From NCBI RefSeq assembly GCF_016093295.1, contig NZ_JAEDAL010000001.1, positions 806,001-870,000 on the forward strand: a stretch of DNA of 64,000 bases. The letters run 5' to 3'. Both the position numbers and the translations under genes were made by a program. Of this stretch, positions 51,557 through 60,393 are shown piece after piece (the first letter of the stretch is position 1; every line of letters begins with the position of its first letter). The notes beneath the pieces were generated by a model. That model was not told where the DNA came from. It saw only the letters and a list, made by a program, of their open reading frames with translations, and made no database searches. Source of the DNA: Inhella gelatinilytica (GTDB lineage Bacteria > Pseudomonadota > Gammaproteobacteria > Burkholderiales > Burkholderiaceae_C).

Positions 51557-51682
51557 TTTAATTTCTCGATTCAGAAAATCATGTTTTGCGCGCAAGGCCT
51601 GAAAAACCTTTGCGCCGATTTTATTTGAATGCGATCCAGGGGTTTATCCCAGGCGGATTGCAGCTCTTGAGGCGGTCGAAGA

Positions 51683-52084
51683 TTATTTGGGGCGCCCGGT
51701 TGTGGCCTGCGCCAGCGCCAGCAAATGCCCCTCGGGGTCCAACAGGTAGGCGGCGCGGTGGCCCCAGTTGCGCACGCTCAAGGGGCTGAGCAGGCGTGCC
51801 CCCGCCGCCACGGCGCGCTCAACCCAGGGTGCGGGGTCCTCGTCCAGCAGGCAGTAGAGCTCGCTGCGGCAGGCCCCCCGGGCCGCAGCCGAGTCCGGCA
51901 GGGCGTCCCCGAGCAGGCGCCGGATGCCGGCCTCGGGCATCAGCCCCAGCACGGCGCCGCCGGGTAGGTCGAACTCGCACATGCCCGGCACGTCCAGTCG
52001 CGGTGGGCGGGCCAGCACCGCAGCGTAAAAGTCCCGCGCGGCGGCGGGGTCGGCAACGAAGAGGATGCAATGCGTGGCGGCCAT
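51683..52084 (-). CDS. VOC family protein
   Basis: A 133-residue protein of the vicinal-oxygen-chelate fold: CILFVADPAAARDFYAAVLA at the start and AAYLLDPEGHLLALAQ at the end, with one module. Metal ligands are incomplete by eye (only one acidic residue is clearly positioned), so it may bind a ligand without catalysis. The ATG at 52084 gives the normal size. It lies 126 bases upstream of the giant protease gene on the same strand. Confidence 0.82.
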   Translation of the reverse strand: MAATHCILFVADPAAARDFYAAVLARPPRLDVPGMCEFDLPGGAVLGLMPEAGIRRLLGDALPDSAAARGACRSELYCLLDEDPAPWVERAVAAGARLLSPLSVRNWGHRAAYLLDPEGHLLALAQATTGRPK

Positions 52085-52210
52085 CGTGGAGGGTCCTGAC
52101 GAAAGGGGCATGATGCCCCTTCATTCGCGGGGTTCTCCCCAGGGCGTGGGCTTGTTGTCGGCCCCACCGCGGCCTAGGATGAATGAATCCCGCGCTCACC
52201 AGGGGCTCCC

Positions 52211-52990
52211 ATGATCGACCGTCGACAGCTCGTCGCCGCTGCACTGGCCGCTGTGGGGCCGCGCGTTTGGGCCAAAGGCGAACCCCCGGTCACGGTGTTG
52301 GGGGTGGAACTGCCCCCGCTGATCATGGCCACGCCCTACGGGGCCGCGGGCGTGGTGGTGGAAACCGTTCAGCAAGCTTTTCAACGGCTGAACCGCCCCG
52401 TGGTGATCAAGGTCGTGCCCTGGGCCCGTGCCTATGCCGAAGTCACCGAAGGTCGTGCCGATGGCCTCATCCCCACCATTCGCAGTGCCGAGCGCGAGAC
52501 GCTGCTGGACTTCCCGACCCAGCCCGTGTTTCGCTCGGACATGGTGTTTTTCGCGCGGGCCGACGCCCACATCCCCTGGCGCGGACACCTGGCGGACGTG
52601 GCCGCGCTGAAGTTTGTGAAGCTCCGCGGCGCCTTGTTTGCACCGGAGTTCGACCGCGCGGTGCAGGAGGGCCGGCTGCAGTGTGAAGAAACCACCAGTT
52701 TTGCCTCGGCGATTCGCATGGTCCAGGCCAAACGGGCCGACTTGGCGGCCGTGCCGCACCTGGGCGGCCTGCAAGTCATTGCGAGCGAAGGGCTCGGTCG
52801 TGAGGTCGTGGCCCTGCAGCCGCCGGTTCACACACAGGATTTCTTCCTGGCGCTGGCCAAGGGCCGTGCCCGGCAGGGCCTGCGTGAGCGCCTGGATCGC
52901 GAGTTTGAAGCGATGAAGCGAGACGGCAGCACCCAGGCGATCGTGGACGACTACCGTCGTCGCAATTGGCTGCCCCCGACGCGCAACTGA
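52211..52990 (+). CDS. Periplasmic solute-binding protein, family 3-like, orphan (1)
   Basis: A 259-residue exported protein with a short signal sequence (to about residue 21, VWA). The two-lobed bacterial extracellular binding protein (family 3) pattern is seen in VVIKVVPWARAYAEVTEGRADGLIPTI, FPTQPVFRSDMVFF and the C-terminal IVDDYRRRNWLPP. No permease or ATPase gene is adjacent, so it may serve a remote transporter or a signalling protein. It shares the VPWxR-AxxEVxxGxAD stretch with three other binding proteins in this window, but is the most divergent of them. Confidence 0.8.
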   Translation: MIDRRQLVAAALAAVGPRVWAKGEPPVTVLGVELPPLIMATPYGAAGVVVETVQQAFQRLNRPVVIKVVPWARAYAEVTEGRADGLIPTIRSAERETLLDFPTQPVFRSDMVFFARADAHIPWRGHLADVAALKFVKLRGALFAPEFDRAVQEGRLQCEETTSFASAIRMVQAKRADLAAVPHLGGLQVIASEGLGREVVALQPPVHTQDFFLALAKGRARQGLRERLDREFEAMKRDGSTQAIVDDYRRRNWLPPTRN

Positions 52991-53009
52991 GACGCGCGCC
53001 CGTGGCCGT

Positions 53010-53810
53010 TCAACCCCCGCCCAGGATGCGGCTCAGGTCACCCGAAGCCCGCAGGCGCGCCAAACCCGCATTGACATCCGCTTGCAGCGCCGCGCCCAGG
53101 GGCGTTGCCCGCGTGAACATCATGCGAAAGCGAGACACCTCTGCCTCGGGCATGGGGGCCTGGCCCAAATCGGGGTCGTCGCGCAACGGGCGCCCTTCCA
53201 AGTCGCGCAGCGTCGGCATCACCTCGCGCGCCACCAAGACCGCGTCGATTCGGTTCCTGTGCATCATCTGGACCAAGCTGCCCGGGTGCGGGGCCTCCGC
53301 GCTCAAGGGGATGTTGAGGCGCTGGAGGGTGGGATAGGTGTAGCCCAGGTTGCCGCCCATCCGGTAGGGGCGCAAGTCTTCGGCGCGTTTGAGCTTCAGG
53401 CCCTGCGGATGGACCCGGCGGCTCCACAACACGTCGGTGTGGATTTCATGCACCACGTCGCTGAACAGGAAGTTGCGCTCGCGCTCGGGTGTGGGCAGCG
53501 CATTCAGCAGCATGTGGAAGTGCTCGCCCGACCGCACCAGGGCCAGGCAGCGATTCCACGGCAGCAGCTTGATTTGGAGTCGCCAGCCATACAGCGCCGC
53601 CAAGCGCTGCAGGAGGACAACGGAGCGCCCTCCCACCTCGCCGGTGATTTGTCCGTTCCGGCGCTGCGCTTCGGTGTACGGTGGCCACTCGTTGGCGTCA
53701 TCGCAGACCCGGACTTCTTGCCCTGCGGGCACGCGCGCCGCCAGGACCGCGGGCACCGCACCGAACGTCAACGCCAGGGCCGCGCTCCAACGAATCCAGA
53801 AAGGGACCAT
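53010..53810 (-). CDS. Periplasmic solute-binding protein, family 3-like, orphan (2)
   Basis: A 266-residue exported protein, signal peptide to about residue 24 (LAA). It has VRVCDDANEWPPYTEAQ, the first strand and ligand loop of family 3 binding proteins, LLPWNRCLALVRSGEHFHML, and a C-terminal helix pair. It is convergent with the binding protein at 52211 and 19 bases away. Again no transporter genes are adjacent. The cysteine pair (VCDD and NRCL) is also found in the proteins at 61499 and 62327. Confidence 0.82.
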   Translation of the reverse strand: MVPFWIRWSAALALTFGAVPAVLAARVPAGQEVRVCDDANEWPPYTEAQRRNGQITGEVGGRSVVLLQRLAALYGWRLQIKLLPWNRCLALVRSGEHFHMLLNALPTPERERNFLFSDVVHEIHTDVLWSRRVHPQGLKLKRAEDLRPYRMGGNLGYTYPTLQRLNIPLSAEAPHPGSLVQMMHRNRIDAVLVAREVMPTLRDLEGRPLRDDPDLGQAPMPEAEVSRFRMMFTRATPLGAALQADVNAGLARLRASGDLSRILGGG

Positions 53811-53822
53811 CGCTCGTCTCGA

Positions 53823-54581
53823 TCAGTTCCGAGCGTGGCCGATTTCAAAGGCCTCAATGCCTTCGAGGTGCGCGAGCTCGCTGCCGAGCCCCGTGATGGG
53901 CAAGGCCTTGCTGCGGTCCACCTCAATGCACACGAAGCGCCAGATGTGTCGACCCTCGGAGTAGCGCACGTTGAACGACCCTCCAGCGACTTGGTAGCCC
54001 CGTTCGCGTGCTGCCCGATCCAAAGCCGAGCGGCTGGGTTCAAAACCTGGGCGATAGGTCAGGGACAGCGCGATGGCCGGCCGCGCCGGCAACATGCGCT
54101 CCAAGCGTTGCGCAAACATCATTAGCGAGGCGCTGAGCACGGTCAGCAAAATCGCCGCCGCGTAAAAGCCCACGCCTACCAGGATGCCAATGGCCGATGA
54201 GGACCACAGCGAGGCGGCCGAGGTCAGCCCGGTGATGTTCAGGCCGTCCTTCATGATCATGCCGGCACCCAGGAAGCCGATGCCGGTGACGATGCCCTGA
54301 ATCACGCGTGTTGGGTCGGCCGGCATGACGGTGGTGAAGTGCGTCACCGTTTGCCCGCCAAACCAGTTCATGGGATAGCCGGCCAGCACCGTCAGCGCAC
54401 AACTGGCCATGCACACCAGCCCATAGGTGCGCATGCCCGCCGCCCGCCCGTGGAAGGTGCGCTCGTAGCCGGCGACCAGCCCCAACAGCAGCGCGCCGAA
54501 GATGTTGGCAAAGATGACGAGGTTCAATTGCACCTCGTTCACATTCCAGTAGCGGTACAGCAGGTCGGTCAGGGTGTTCAT
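53823..54581 (-). CDS. MgtC/SapB family membrane protein
   Basis: A 252-residue protein with an N-terminal MgtC domain of about five membrane helices (LGLVAGYERTFHGRAAGMRTYGLVC, then GIVTGIGFLGAGMIMKDG and GLTSAASLWSSSAIGI) and a C-terminal cytosolic domain resembling an ACT-type fold. MgtC proteins are linked to growth at low magnesium and to ATP synthase inhibition in pathogens; in environmental bacteria the role is unclear. The ATG at 54581 (MNTLTD) is preferred to a slightly longer start at 54605. Confidence 0.9.
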   Translation of the reverse strand: MNTLTDLLYRYWNVNEVQLNLVIFANIFGALLLGLVAGYERTFHGRAAGMRTYGLVCMASCALTVLAGYPMNWFGGQTVTHFTTVMPADPTRVIQGIVTGIGFLGAGMIMKDGLNITGLTSAASLWSSSAIGILVGVGFYAAAILLTVLSASLMMFAQRLERMLPARPAIALSLTYRPGFEPSRSALDRAARERGYQVAGGSFNVRYSEGRHIWRFVCIEVDRSKALPITGLGSELAHLEGIEAFEIGHARN

Positions 54582-54721
54582 GCGGCCTCCGCGAGCGCGG
54601 ATCATTCAGGCCCCCATCCTGCCTTGGAAATGCCTGCAGACAAGAGGGCGCGGCCCCCGCTGAAACCCGAAGGCGGGCGCCCCCTAGACTCGCGGGTTAC
54701 ATCAAATTTCGGAGGCATTTC

Positions 54722-56668
54722 ATGGTTCAGCTTTCCCGCCGTCAAGGGCTGCAGGGCTTGGTGGCCGCTTCGGCCATGGTCGCCTGGCCGTTCTCCGCCC
54801 AAGCGCAGGACAGCCGGCCCTTGGCAATGGAGTTGTTTTTGCGCCCCGGTCAGTTGGGTAATGTGCAGCTTTCTCCCGATGGCACAGCCCTGCTGGCCCT
54901 GCGTTCGGTCGAAGGGCGCAGCAACCTGGTGGTGATCGACCTGCAAACTCAAACCAGTAAATTGCTGACGGGCTATCGCCAGGTCGATGTGTCGGGTGCG
55001 CGGTGGATCAACAACAGTCGCATCCTGTACACCTTGGGTTCTCGCAACACGGATGTGGGATTTGCCCGCCGGGGCTTTTTCTCCGTCAACAAGGACGGCA
55101 GCGACCCGCGCGACCCCAAGGACACTGACAGCGGCGTCCAGTTTGTGGCGCGCGGCGCCCAGGCTGACAAGAACCTGGTCATCGTGGCCGAGACCGAGGG
55201 CGATGGGCGGCACCAGGCCTTGTTCCGCATGGACCTGCTCACCAGCCGTCGCCAGCGGCTTTCCACGGGGGCCCCAGGCCATGTCGAAGCCTGGGCGCTG
55301 GACCGCCAGGATCAGCCTCGCGCCTGCATCACGCGGACCAAAGACATGAACGCCACGTTCTGGATCCGTCCCGAGCCCAATGGCGAATGGAAGGCCTTGC
55401 ACAACTGGACTGTGCACGACCCGGGGGTGGACCTGGAGGGCATTGATGCCGATGAGCAGCTCTATGTGCTGCACACCCCTGCGGGACGGGATGAGCAGGT
55501 GCTTGGCCGTATCGACCTGCGTAAAGCGGAATGGGCGACGGAGCCCCTGGTCGCGTTGCAAGGCTACGACGTCACCGCTGGTGCGGTGCGTTTTGATACC
55601 CAGGGGAACCTCCGCTCGGTCTTCTTTCAGGCCGACCGCCCGCGGGTGATGCACGCCGATGCCAAGCTCGATGCCCTGCAAACGGCCATGGAGAAGGAAT
55701 TTCCGGACAGCACCGTGACCCTTTCCCCCGATGCGGCCCTGCGCCGCGTCTTGGTGAGCGTGAGCAGCGATGTCGACCCAGGACGCTACTTCCTCTACGA
55801 AGAGGGGGCGCCGCTCAAGTTGGTGGGCACCTCCCGCCCCTGGCTGGACCCCAAGCGCCTGGCCAAGACCCGCTTCTTCCGCTACACCGCTCGCGATGGC
55901 CTCTCCATCCCGGCCCAGCTGACGCTGCCGCCGGGCGCGAAGCCGGGTGAGAAGCACCCGCTGCTGGTGTTGCACTACGGCGGGCCGCACGTGCGCGCCA
56001 TCGCTTGGGGTTTTGACCCCATGGTGCAGTTCCTGGCCAGCCGGGGCTACGCCGTCTTCATGCCGGCCCCTCGCATGAGTACGGGCTGGGGGTGGCGTCA
56101 CCACAAGGCGGGCTGGAAGCAGTGGGGCCTGGGCATGCAGGACGACGTGACCGACGGCGTTCTTCAGCTTGTGAAAGAAGGCGTGGCCGATCGCGACCGT
56201 TTGGCGATCATGGGTGCTAGCTACGGCGGCTACCTGACCATGATGGGGCTGGCCAAGAACCCGGAGCTATGGCGCTGCGGCATCAATTGGGTGGGCGTAA
56301 CGGACATCGAGCACAAGTTCTTCAGTTGGGTGGATTACGCCGGCAGTGACTTTGCCGAGCACCTCATGCCCCACATGGTGGGCGACCCGGTGAAGGACTT
56401 GGAGCAATTGCGCCGTACCTCGCCCGTGCGCCGTGTGGCTGAAATTCAAGCTCCGGTGTTGTTGGCCTACGGTGGGACCGACCGGCGCGTGCCTCTGGTC
56501 AACGGTTTGGCCATGCGCGACGCACTGGCTGCCGCCGGCAAGCCGCACGAATGGGTGCTCTACCCGGACGAGGGTCACGGCTTCAACGCCCCCGCCGCGA
56601 AGAGGGACTTTTGGACCCGCATCGAGAAATTCCTGGCCGAACACATGGCCCCGCGTGCGGCGGGCTGA
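54722..56668 (+). CDS. Exported S9 family peptidase (third copy, divergent)
   Basis: A 648-residue exported peptidase of prolyl oligopeptidase fold, only distantly related to the tandem pair at 33227-37530. The signal peptide ends near residue 28 (AQA). A beta-propeller (about 35-390) precedes the hydrolase domain with Ser in MGASYGGYLTMM, Asp in GGTDRRVP and His in DEGHGF. CGGAGG lies five bases before the ATG. GWGWRHHKAGWKQWGLGMQDD is the usual stretch after the oxyanion loop in this group. It is followed by selD 34 bases later on the same strand. Confidence 0.92.
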   Translation: MVQLSRRQGLQGLVAASAMVAWPFSAQAQDSRPLAMELFLRPGQLGNVQLSPDGTALLALRSVEGRSNLVVIDLQTQTSKLLTGYRQVDVSGARWINNSRILYTLGSRNTDVGFARRGFFSVNKDGSDPRDPKDTDSGVQFVARGAQADKNLVIVAETEGDGRHQALFRMDLLTSRRQRLSTGAPGHVEAWALDRQDQPRACITRTKDMNATFWIRPEPNGEWKALHNWTVHDPGVDLEGIDADEQLYVLHTPAGRDEQVLGRIDLRKAEWATEPLVALQGYDVTAGAVRFDTQGNLRSVFFQADRPRVMHADAKLDALQTAMEKEFPDSTVTLSPDAALRRVLVSVSSDVDPGRYFLYEEGAPLKLVGTSRPWLDPKRLAKTRFFRYTARDGLSIPAQLTLPPGAKPGEKHPLLVLHYGGPHVRAIAWGFDPMVQFLASRGYAVFMPAPRMSTGWGWRHHKAGWKQWGLGMQDDVTDGVLQLVKEGVADRDRLAIMGASYGGYLTMMGLAKNPELWRCGINWVGVTDIEHKFFSWVDYAGSDFAEHLMPHMVGDPVKDLEQLRRTSPVRRVAEIQAPVLLAYGGTDRRVPLVNGLAMRDALAAAGKPHEWVLYPDEGHGFNAPAAKRDFWTRIEKFLAEHMAPRAAG

Positions 56669-56702
56669 AGTCGCACAAGAGGCGCACCCTGGAGCCCCCG
56701 CC

Positions 56703-57749
56703 ATGACCGAACCCCGACTCACCGCCCTCAGCCACGGCGGTGGCTGCGGCTGCAAGATCGCTCCCGGCCTGCTGTCCGAAATCCTGCGCGGCAGCACGGG
56801 CTTCCCGATCCCGCCGGAACTGCTCGTGGGCATCGAGACCTCGGACGACGCCGCGGTCTACCGCCTGAACGACGAGCAGGCGCTGATCGCGACGACCGAC
56901 TTTTTTATGCCCATCGTTGACGACCCGTTCGACTTTGGGCGCATCGCGGCGACCAACGCCATCAGCGATGTCTACGCCATGGGCGGCAAGCCCATCCTGG
57001 CGTTGGCCCTGGTGGGCATGCCCGTTGCTCAGCTCTCCACCGCCACCATCGGCCGCATCCTGGAGGGCGGTGCCAGCGTGTGCCGTGCGGCGGGCATCCC
57101 CATCGCCGGTGGCCACACCATCGATTCGGTCGAGCCCATCTACGGTCTGGTGGCCCTGGGCCTGGTGCACCCCAGCCGGGTCAAGCGCAATGCCGACGCC
57201 CGCGTGGGTGACTTGCTGGTGCTGGGCAAGCCGCTGGGCGTGGGCGTGTACTCGGCGGCGCTCAAGAAGGAGCAACTGGGTGCCGAGGGCTATGCCCACC
57301 TGATCGGCGCGACCACCCAGCTCAACACCCCCGGGCCCGATTTGGCGGCCGTGGCGGGTGTGCATGCGCTGACCGATGTCACCGGCTTCGGCCTCGCCGG
57401 CCACGGCCTGGAGCTGGCGCGCGGCGCAGGGGCGGCCGTGGAGATCGACTGGCCCGCCGTGCCCCTGTTGCCCGGCGTTCGCGAGCTGGCGGCGCAAGGC
57501 TGCGTCACTGGCGCCAGCGGCCGCAACTGGGCCGCCTATGGCGCCGAGGTGCAGCTGCCCGAGGGCTTCGCCACCGTCGACCGCGCCCTGCTCACCGATC
57601 CGCAAACCAGCGGCGGCCTCCTGGTCAGCTGCGCCCCCGAGGCCTTGGGGGCCGTTCAGGCGGTGTTTGCCGCCCACGGCTTTGCCGACGCCGCGGTGGT
57701 CGGGCGGGTGGTCGCGGGCCGCGGGCTGCGGGTGGTGCAAGGCGGCTGA
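56703..57749 (+). CDS. selD: Selenide, water dikinase
   Basis: SelD makes selenophosphate from selenide and ATP for selenocysteine or 2-selenouridine. The 348-residue product has [13 protein letters not shown], where Cys replaces the selenocysteine found in some bacteria, followed by [30 protein letters not shown] and [13 protein letters not shown], all family signatures. It starts at ATG 56703 (MTEPRLT). No other selenium gene (selA, selB, selU) is in the window, so the selenium product cannot be told. A frameshifted ykgJ gene follows 13 bases later. Confidence 0.95.
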   Translation: MTEPRLTALSHGGGCGCKIAPGLLSEILRGSTGFPIPPELLVGIETSDDAAVYRLNDEQALIATTDFFMPIVDDPFDFGRIAATNAISDVYAMGGKPILALALVGMPVAQLSTATIGRILEGGASVCRAAGIPIAGGHTIDSVEPIYGLVALGLVHPSRVKRNADARVGDLLVLGKPLGVGVYSAALKKEQLGAEGYAHLIGATTQLNTPGPDLAAVAGVHALTDVTGFGLAGHGLELARGAGAAVEIDWPAVPLLPGVRELAAQGCVTGASGRNWAAYGAEVQLPEGFATVDRALLTDPQTSGGLLVSCAPEALGAVQAVFAAHGFADAAVVGRVVAGRGLRVVQGG

Positions 57750-57762
57750 TCGGGGTCCTGCC

Positions 57763-58102
57763 GTGTGGGATTGCCAGACTTGCGGCGCCTGTTGCGCGCA
57801 CTACCGTGTGTCTTTTTACTGGGCCGAGGCCGACGACGCCCCCCGGGGGCACGGTGCCGGTCGCCCTGTCGCGACCCCTGGGCCCCTTGCATCGCTGCAT
57901 GGCGGGCACCAAAGTCAAGCCCGTTCGCTGTGTGGCGCTGCAGGGGCGCGTGGGGGAGCAAGTGGCTTGCACCCTCTATGCCCAGCGCTCCAGCACGTGC
58001 CGCAGCGTGCTCCCGGGCGACTCGCAGTGCCTCAAAGCTCGGGCGGCGTGGGGGCTAGGCTGCTCCGCACCCGCCGCACCACCCCAAATGTCCCAGCGGT
58101 GA
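57763..58102 (+). pseudogene. YkgJ-type Cys-rich protein gene with a frameshift
   Basis: The frame from GTG 57763 reads [20 protein letters not shown] and continues to EADDAP, after which the frame no longer fits. The rest, [20 protein letters not shown] onwards with [24 protein letters not shown] and KARAAWGL, is in another frame. Together these give the complete YkgJ (zinc/iron-chelating cysteine-rich) protein of about 100 residues. One extra C in the C6G5 run at 57839-57849 would explain the shift. It may be a true pseudogene or a homopolymer sequencing error. The last codons overlap the direct repeat at 58039-58116. Confidence 0.85.
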
Positions 58103-58116
58103 GCACGCAGGCCAGG
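58039..58116. repeat. Direct repeat, left copy (flanks the two-gene insertion)
   Basis: From TCGGGCGGCGTGGGGGCT to GCCAGG, this matches 59987-60076 at about nine of ten aligned bases, with one 12-base gap. It begins inside the 3' end of the ykgJ-like gene. The right copy is the 3' end of the membrane protein gene at 59980-60333. Confidence 0.8.
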
Positions 58117-58177
58117 ACAGGCCCTTGTTCCCCCGCAGATAGGTGGGTTACGTTGAAACTTTCGGGTTATTGCTGAT

Positions 58178-58187
58178 GGGGGGGGGG
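58178..58187. repeat. Run of ten G upstream of an exported-protein gene
   Basis: An uninterrupted G10 tract 63 bases before GTG 58251, in an otherwise AT-leaning leader. Tracts of this length are prone to slippage and in other bacteria act as phase-variation switches when placed in promoters. Whether it lies between promoter elements here cannot be judged. Confidence 0.6.
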
Positions 58188-58250
58188 TAAATTGATCGAG
58201 ATACGCTGTCCGCTCCGAAGTCTCGGAATAATCAATCGGGAGGAATGACA

Positions 58251-59030
58251 GTGAAATTGATCAATGTTTTGACAGTGGGTCTTATTGCGGCGGCTGGCGC
58301 GCAGGCATCGCCAACTAGCCTTGGTACTGTTAATCAGGCGGCGAATTTGTCCGCTGCTCAGAAAAACATCACCAAGTCGTCATCGAAGATTCAGCTGTCC
58401 AAAGCAAATGTCGAGCAAAAACGAAGAATTCTTAAGGCGTTTGGTAAGAAAAATCGAACCACTTCGATGTCACTTCTATCAGGCAGTTGCAATTTGTCGG
58501 ATGGCGAGACCTGGGATCAATGTGGAGCAGTTGAGGTGGAAATCGAGGATTTCTATTTCAACTGGACTTTTACTGATTTCGTGACTGAGGTCCACCTGGA
58601 GAAAGTGGTCCTCTTTGGACAACGTTCCTGTGGGTTCTGGGTTGGCGCGGAGGGGGAAGAGACTTGGGTGGAGGACTGCAATATTTACTCCGTGGCTGAT
58701 GGGTCGTTGCTTGATAAAAGGATGGACGGCCTTTCCCCAGACAAGCGCCAAGAGTTCCAGGAGCAAGTCGACCAATTGGTTGCCATGAAAATAAAGCGGT
58801 GTTTCACAGTGAATTTGAATATGAAAAATGACCCATTTAATCTGGCGGCAGTGCAGGCGGTAAAGGATTCTGGGGTTTCATTGGTTGCCAAGGATGAGGT
58901 TGAGATCTCCTATCGTGATGGGGTGCATACGTTTAGCGTTGAAAAACTTGGCGTCGGCTCCAGTCAGTTTCTCTTGAATTATAAGTATTCTGGCGGCGGG
59001 GATCAGCCCCAATGTTCAGTTGCTGGTTGA
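58251..59030 (+). CDS. Exported protein of unknown function, low-GC
   Basis: A 259-residue protein not recognised. The N-terminus (KLINVLTVGLIAAAGAQA) is a signal peptide. The body is acidic with several cysteines (about residues 80, 90, 126, 142, 184 and 255) that could form disulfides. GGGAGG at 58238-58243 lies seven bases before GTG 58251, so this start is preferred to ATG 58245, which is too close to the site. Codons are AT-richer than in the neighbours. It lies with the next gene between direct repeats and is probably a recent insertion. Confidence 0.75.
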   Translation: MKLINVLTVGLIAAAGAQASPTSLGTVNQAANLSAAQKNITKSSSKIQLSKANVEQKRRILKAFGKKNRTTSMSLLSGSCNLSDGETWDQCGAVEVEIEDFYFNWTFTDFVTEVHLEKVVLFGQRSCGFWVGAEGEETWVEDCNIYSVADGSLLDKRMDGLSPDKRQEFQEQVDQLVAMKIKRCFTVNLNMKNDPFNLAAVQAVKDSGVSLVAKDEVEISYRDGVHTFSVEKLGVGSSQFLLNYKYSGGGDQPQCSVAG

Positions 59031-59972
59031 TTGCATTTGGTGAAAAGGCTGCTTGTATTTTTTGCGGCGACGCTGGGCCTGCTTGGTCTGGTGTCGCTTG
59101 CGAATAGAGCCTCTCGGCAAAATCAGGAGCTAGAGCGGGTTGATTTATCAGGGCGACGTCAAGAACCTCGTGAGGTTGCCAGAAATTATTCTACAAATGG
59201 AGCGATGGCCAAATCTGAATTTGGTGCAGATAACATTCGCGAAACGGCCTTAAAAAATCAACGTGATAGGTTGGGATCTGCGCCTAATCTTTATCCAATG
59301 TTGATTCAACTTATGCAATCTGGCCGCCCTAATGCTCACGCCAATGTTATTGAGGCTGTCAATATGTGTCGTGGTGCAATAATGAACGTGTGGGAGGGTG
59401 AGCGCGCAGGTGTGGCTGACTCTCGGACGCCCACGATCGCAGGGCTAACCCCCGAGGGGGCGCGACAGGAAATACGCCGCCGGTGTGAGCCGGTTTTCCA
59501 GGACCATCGTTTGGCGGGGCCCCGACCCGGCGATGCCGATGCCGAGGCGATTGCGCGGATGGCAAGCCACCCGACGGAGTACACCGCACATGAGTGGTGC
59601 AGCTTCTACCAAGGTGGGCGCTTGGGGCTGGACCGTTTCTTGATGCAGTTGTCGGATACGCGCGGCGGACAGGCGTTTGAGGCTAAACCTTGGGGCGGGC
59701 TCCAATCCAAGGCTGAGTGGGAGATGGCGTCGACCTATGCCATCGTGTATCTTGCTCCGGAAGACCGAACAGGGGCAAGCCTTTCGCTGACGCAATTGAG
59801 TGTTTGCGCATCAAGCGGGGAATGCGATGGTGACAGCAAGTCAGCAGTCTGGAAGGGGCTGGTCAAGCTGACCCCTGGGATCGATCCAGCGCGGCAGCCA
59901 GTGATCGAGGCGGTGAGCCGCCAGGTGGCCAGCGCCGTTGCTGCAGGGAATTGCGCGGCGTTCCGAGACTGA
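59031..59972 (+). CDS. Membrane-anchored or exported protein of unknown function
   Basis: A 313-residue protein from TTG 59031; GTG 59040 (VKRLLVFFAATLGLLGLVSL) is an equally good start, and there is no clear ribosome site. The hydrophobic N-terminus is a signal peptide or anchor. No domain is recognised. The frame begins immediately after the stop of the preceding gene, so the two are probably co-translated. The first half is AT-rich like the upstream gene; from about 59400 onwards composition rises towards that of the host. Six cysteines lie in the second half. Confidence 0.65.
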   Translation: MHLVKRLLVFFAATLGLLGLVSLANRASRQNQELERVDLSGRRQEPREVARNYSTNGAMAKSEFGADNIRETALKNQRDRLGSAPNLYPMLIQLMQSGRPNAHANVIEAVNMCRGAIMNVWEGERAGVADSRTPTIAGLTPEGARQEIRRRCEPVFQDHRLAGPRPGDADAEAIARMASHPTEYTAHEWCSFYQGGRLGLDRFLMQLSDTRGGQAFEAKPWGGLQSKAEWEMASTYAIVYLAPEDRTGASLSLTQLSVCASSGECDGDSKSAVWKGLVKLTPGIDPARQPVIEAVSRQVASAVAAGNCAAFRD

Positions 59973-59979
59973 GCGCGAT

Positions 59980-60333
59980 TTAGGATTCGGGCGGTGTGGG
60001 GGCTCGGCTGCTCCGCACCCGCCGCGCCACCCAGCGCAGCACCCCAAACGCGCCAGCGGTGAGTACACAGGCCAGGGCCAGCACGGTGAGGGCGAGGCCG
60101 GTGTCGGTGACCTGCCAGGCCCAAGTTAGCGCCCCCAGCAGCAGGCCGTAGACCAGCACCCAGCGGGGCAGGGTGAGGGCGGGCTTCCAAGCGGCCAGCA
60201 CGCCGGCCGCGCCACCGAGCAGCACCGAGGAGTAGCTGGCGGTGACGGCCAGCATCCAGTCCGACCCGCCATGAGCCAGGGCGGCGGTGGGCAAGCCCAG
60301 CCACAGGACAGCGAGAACGCGAGACGAGCGCAT
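59980..60333 (-). CDS. Small membrane protein of unknown function
   Basis: A 117-residue protein with a cleavable-looking signal sequence ending LAHGG (near residue 22) and three hydrophobic helices. The HGG after the first segment recalls HupE/UreJ-type proteins, but the family cannot be confirmed at this length. The 3' end forms the right direct repeat. It is divergent from the persulfide dioxygenase gene, with 60 bases between. Confidence 0.65.
   Translation of the reverse strand: MRSSRVLAVLWLGLPTAALAHGGSDWMLAVTASYSSVLLGGAAGVLAAWKPALTLPRWVLVYGLLLGALTWAWQVTDTGLALTVLALACVLTAGAFGVLRWVARRVRSSRAPTPPES
59987..60076. repeat. Direct repeat, right copy (flanks the two-gene insertion)
   Basis: From TCGGGCGGTGTGGGGGCT to GCCAGG, the partner of 58039-58116, about 1.95 kb apart. 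It holds the coding end of the minus-strand membrane protein gene. The 12 extra bases here are absent from the left copy. Confidence 0.8.
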
Positions 60334-60393
60334 GGCTTGACCTTAGCATTCCGGCCCCAGCCACGCCAAGTGGGCCCGCAGAGGAACGCCACC

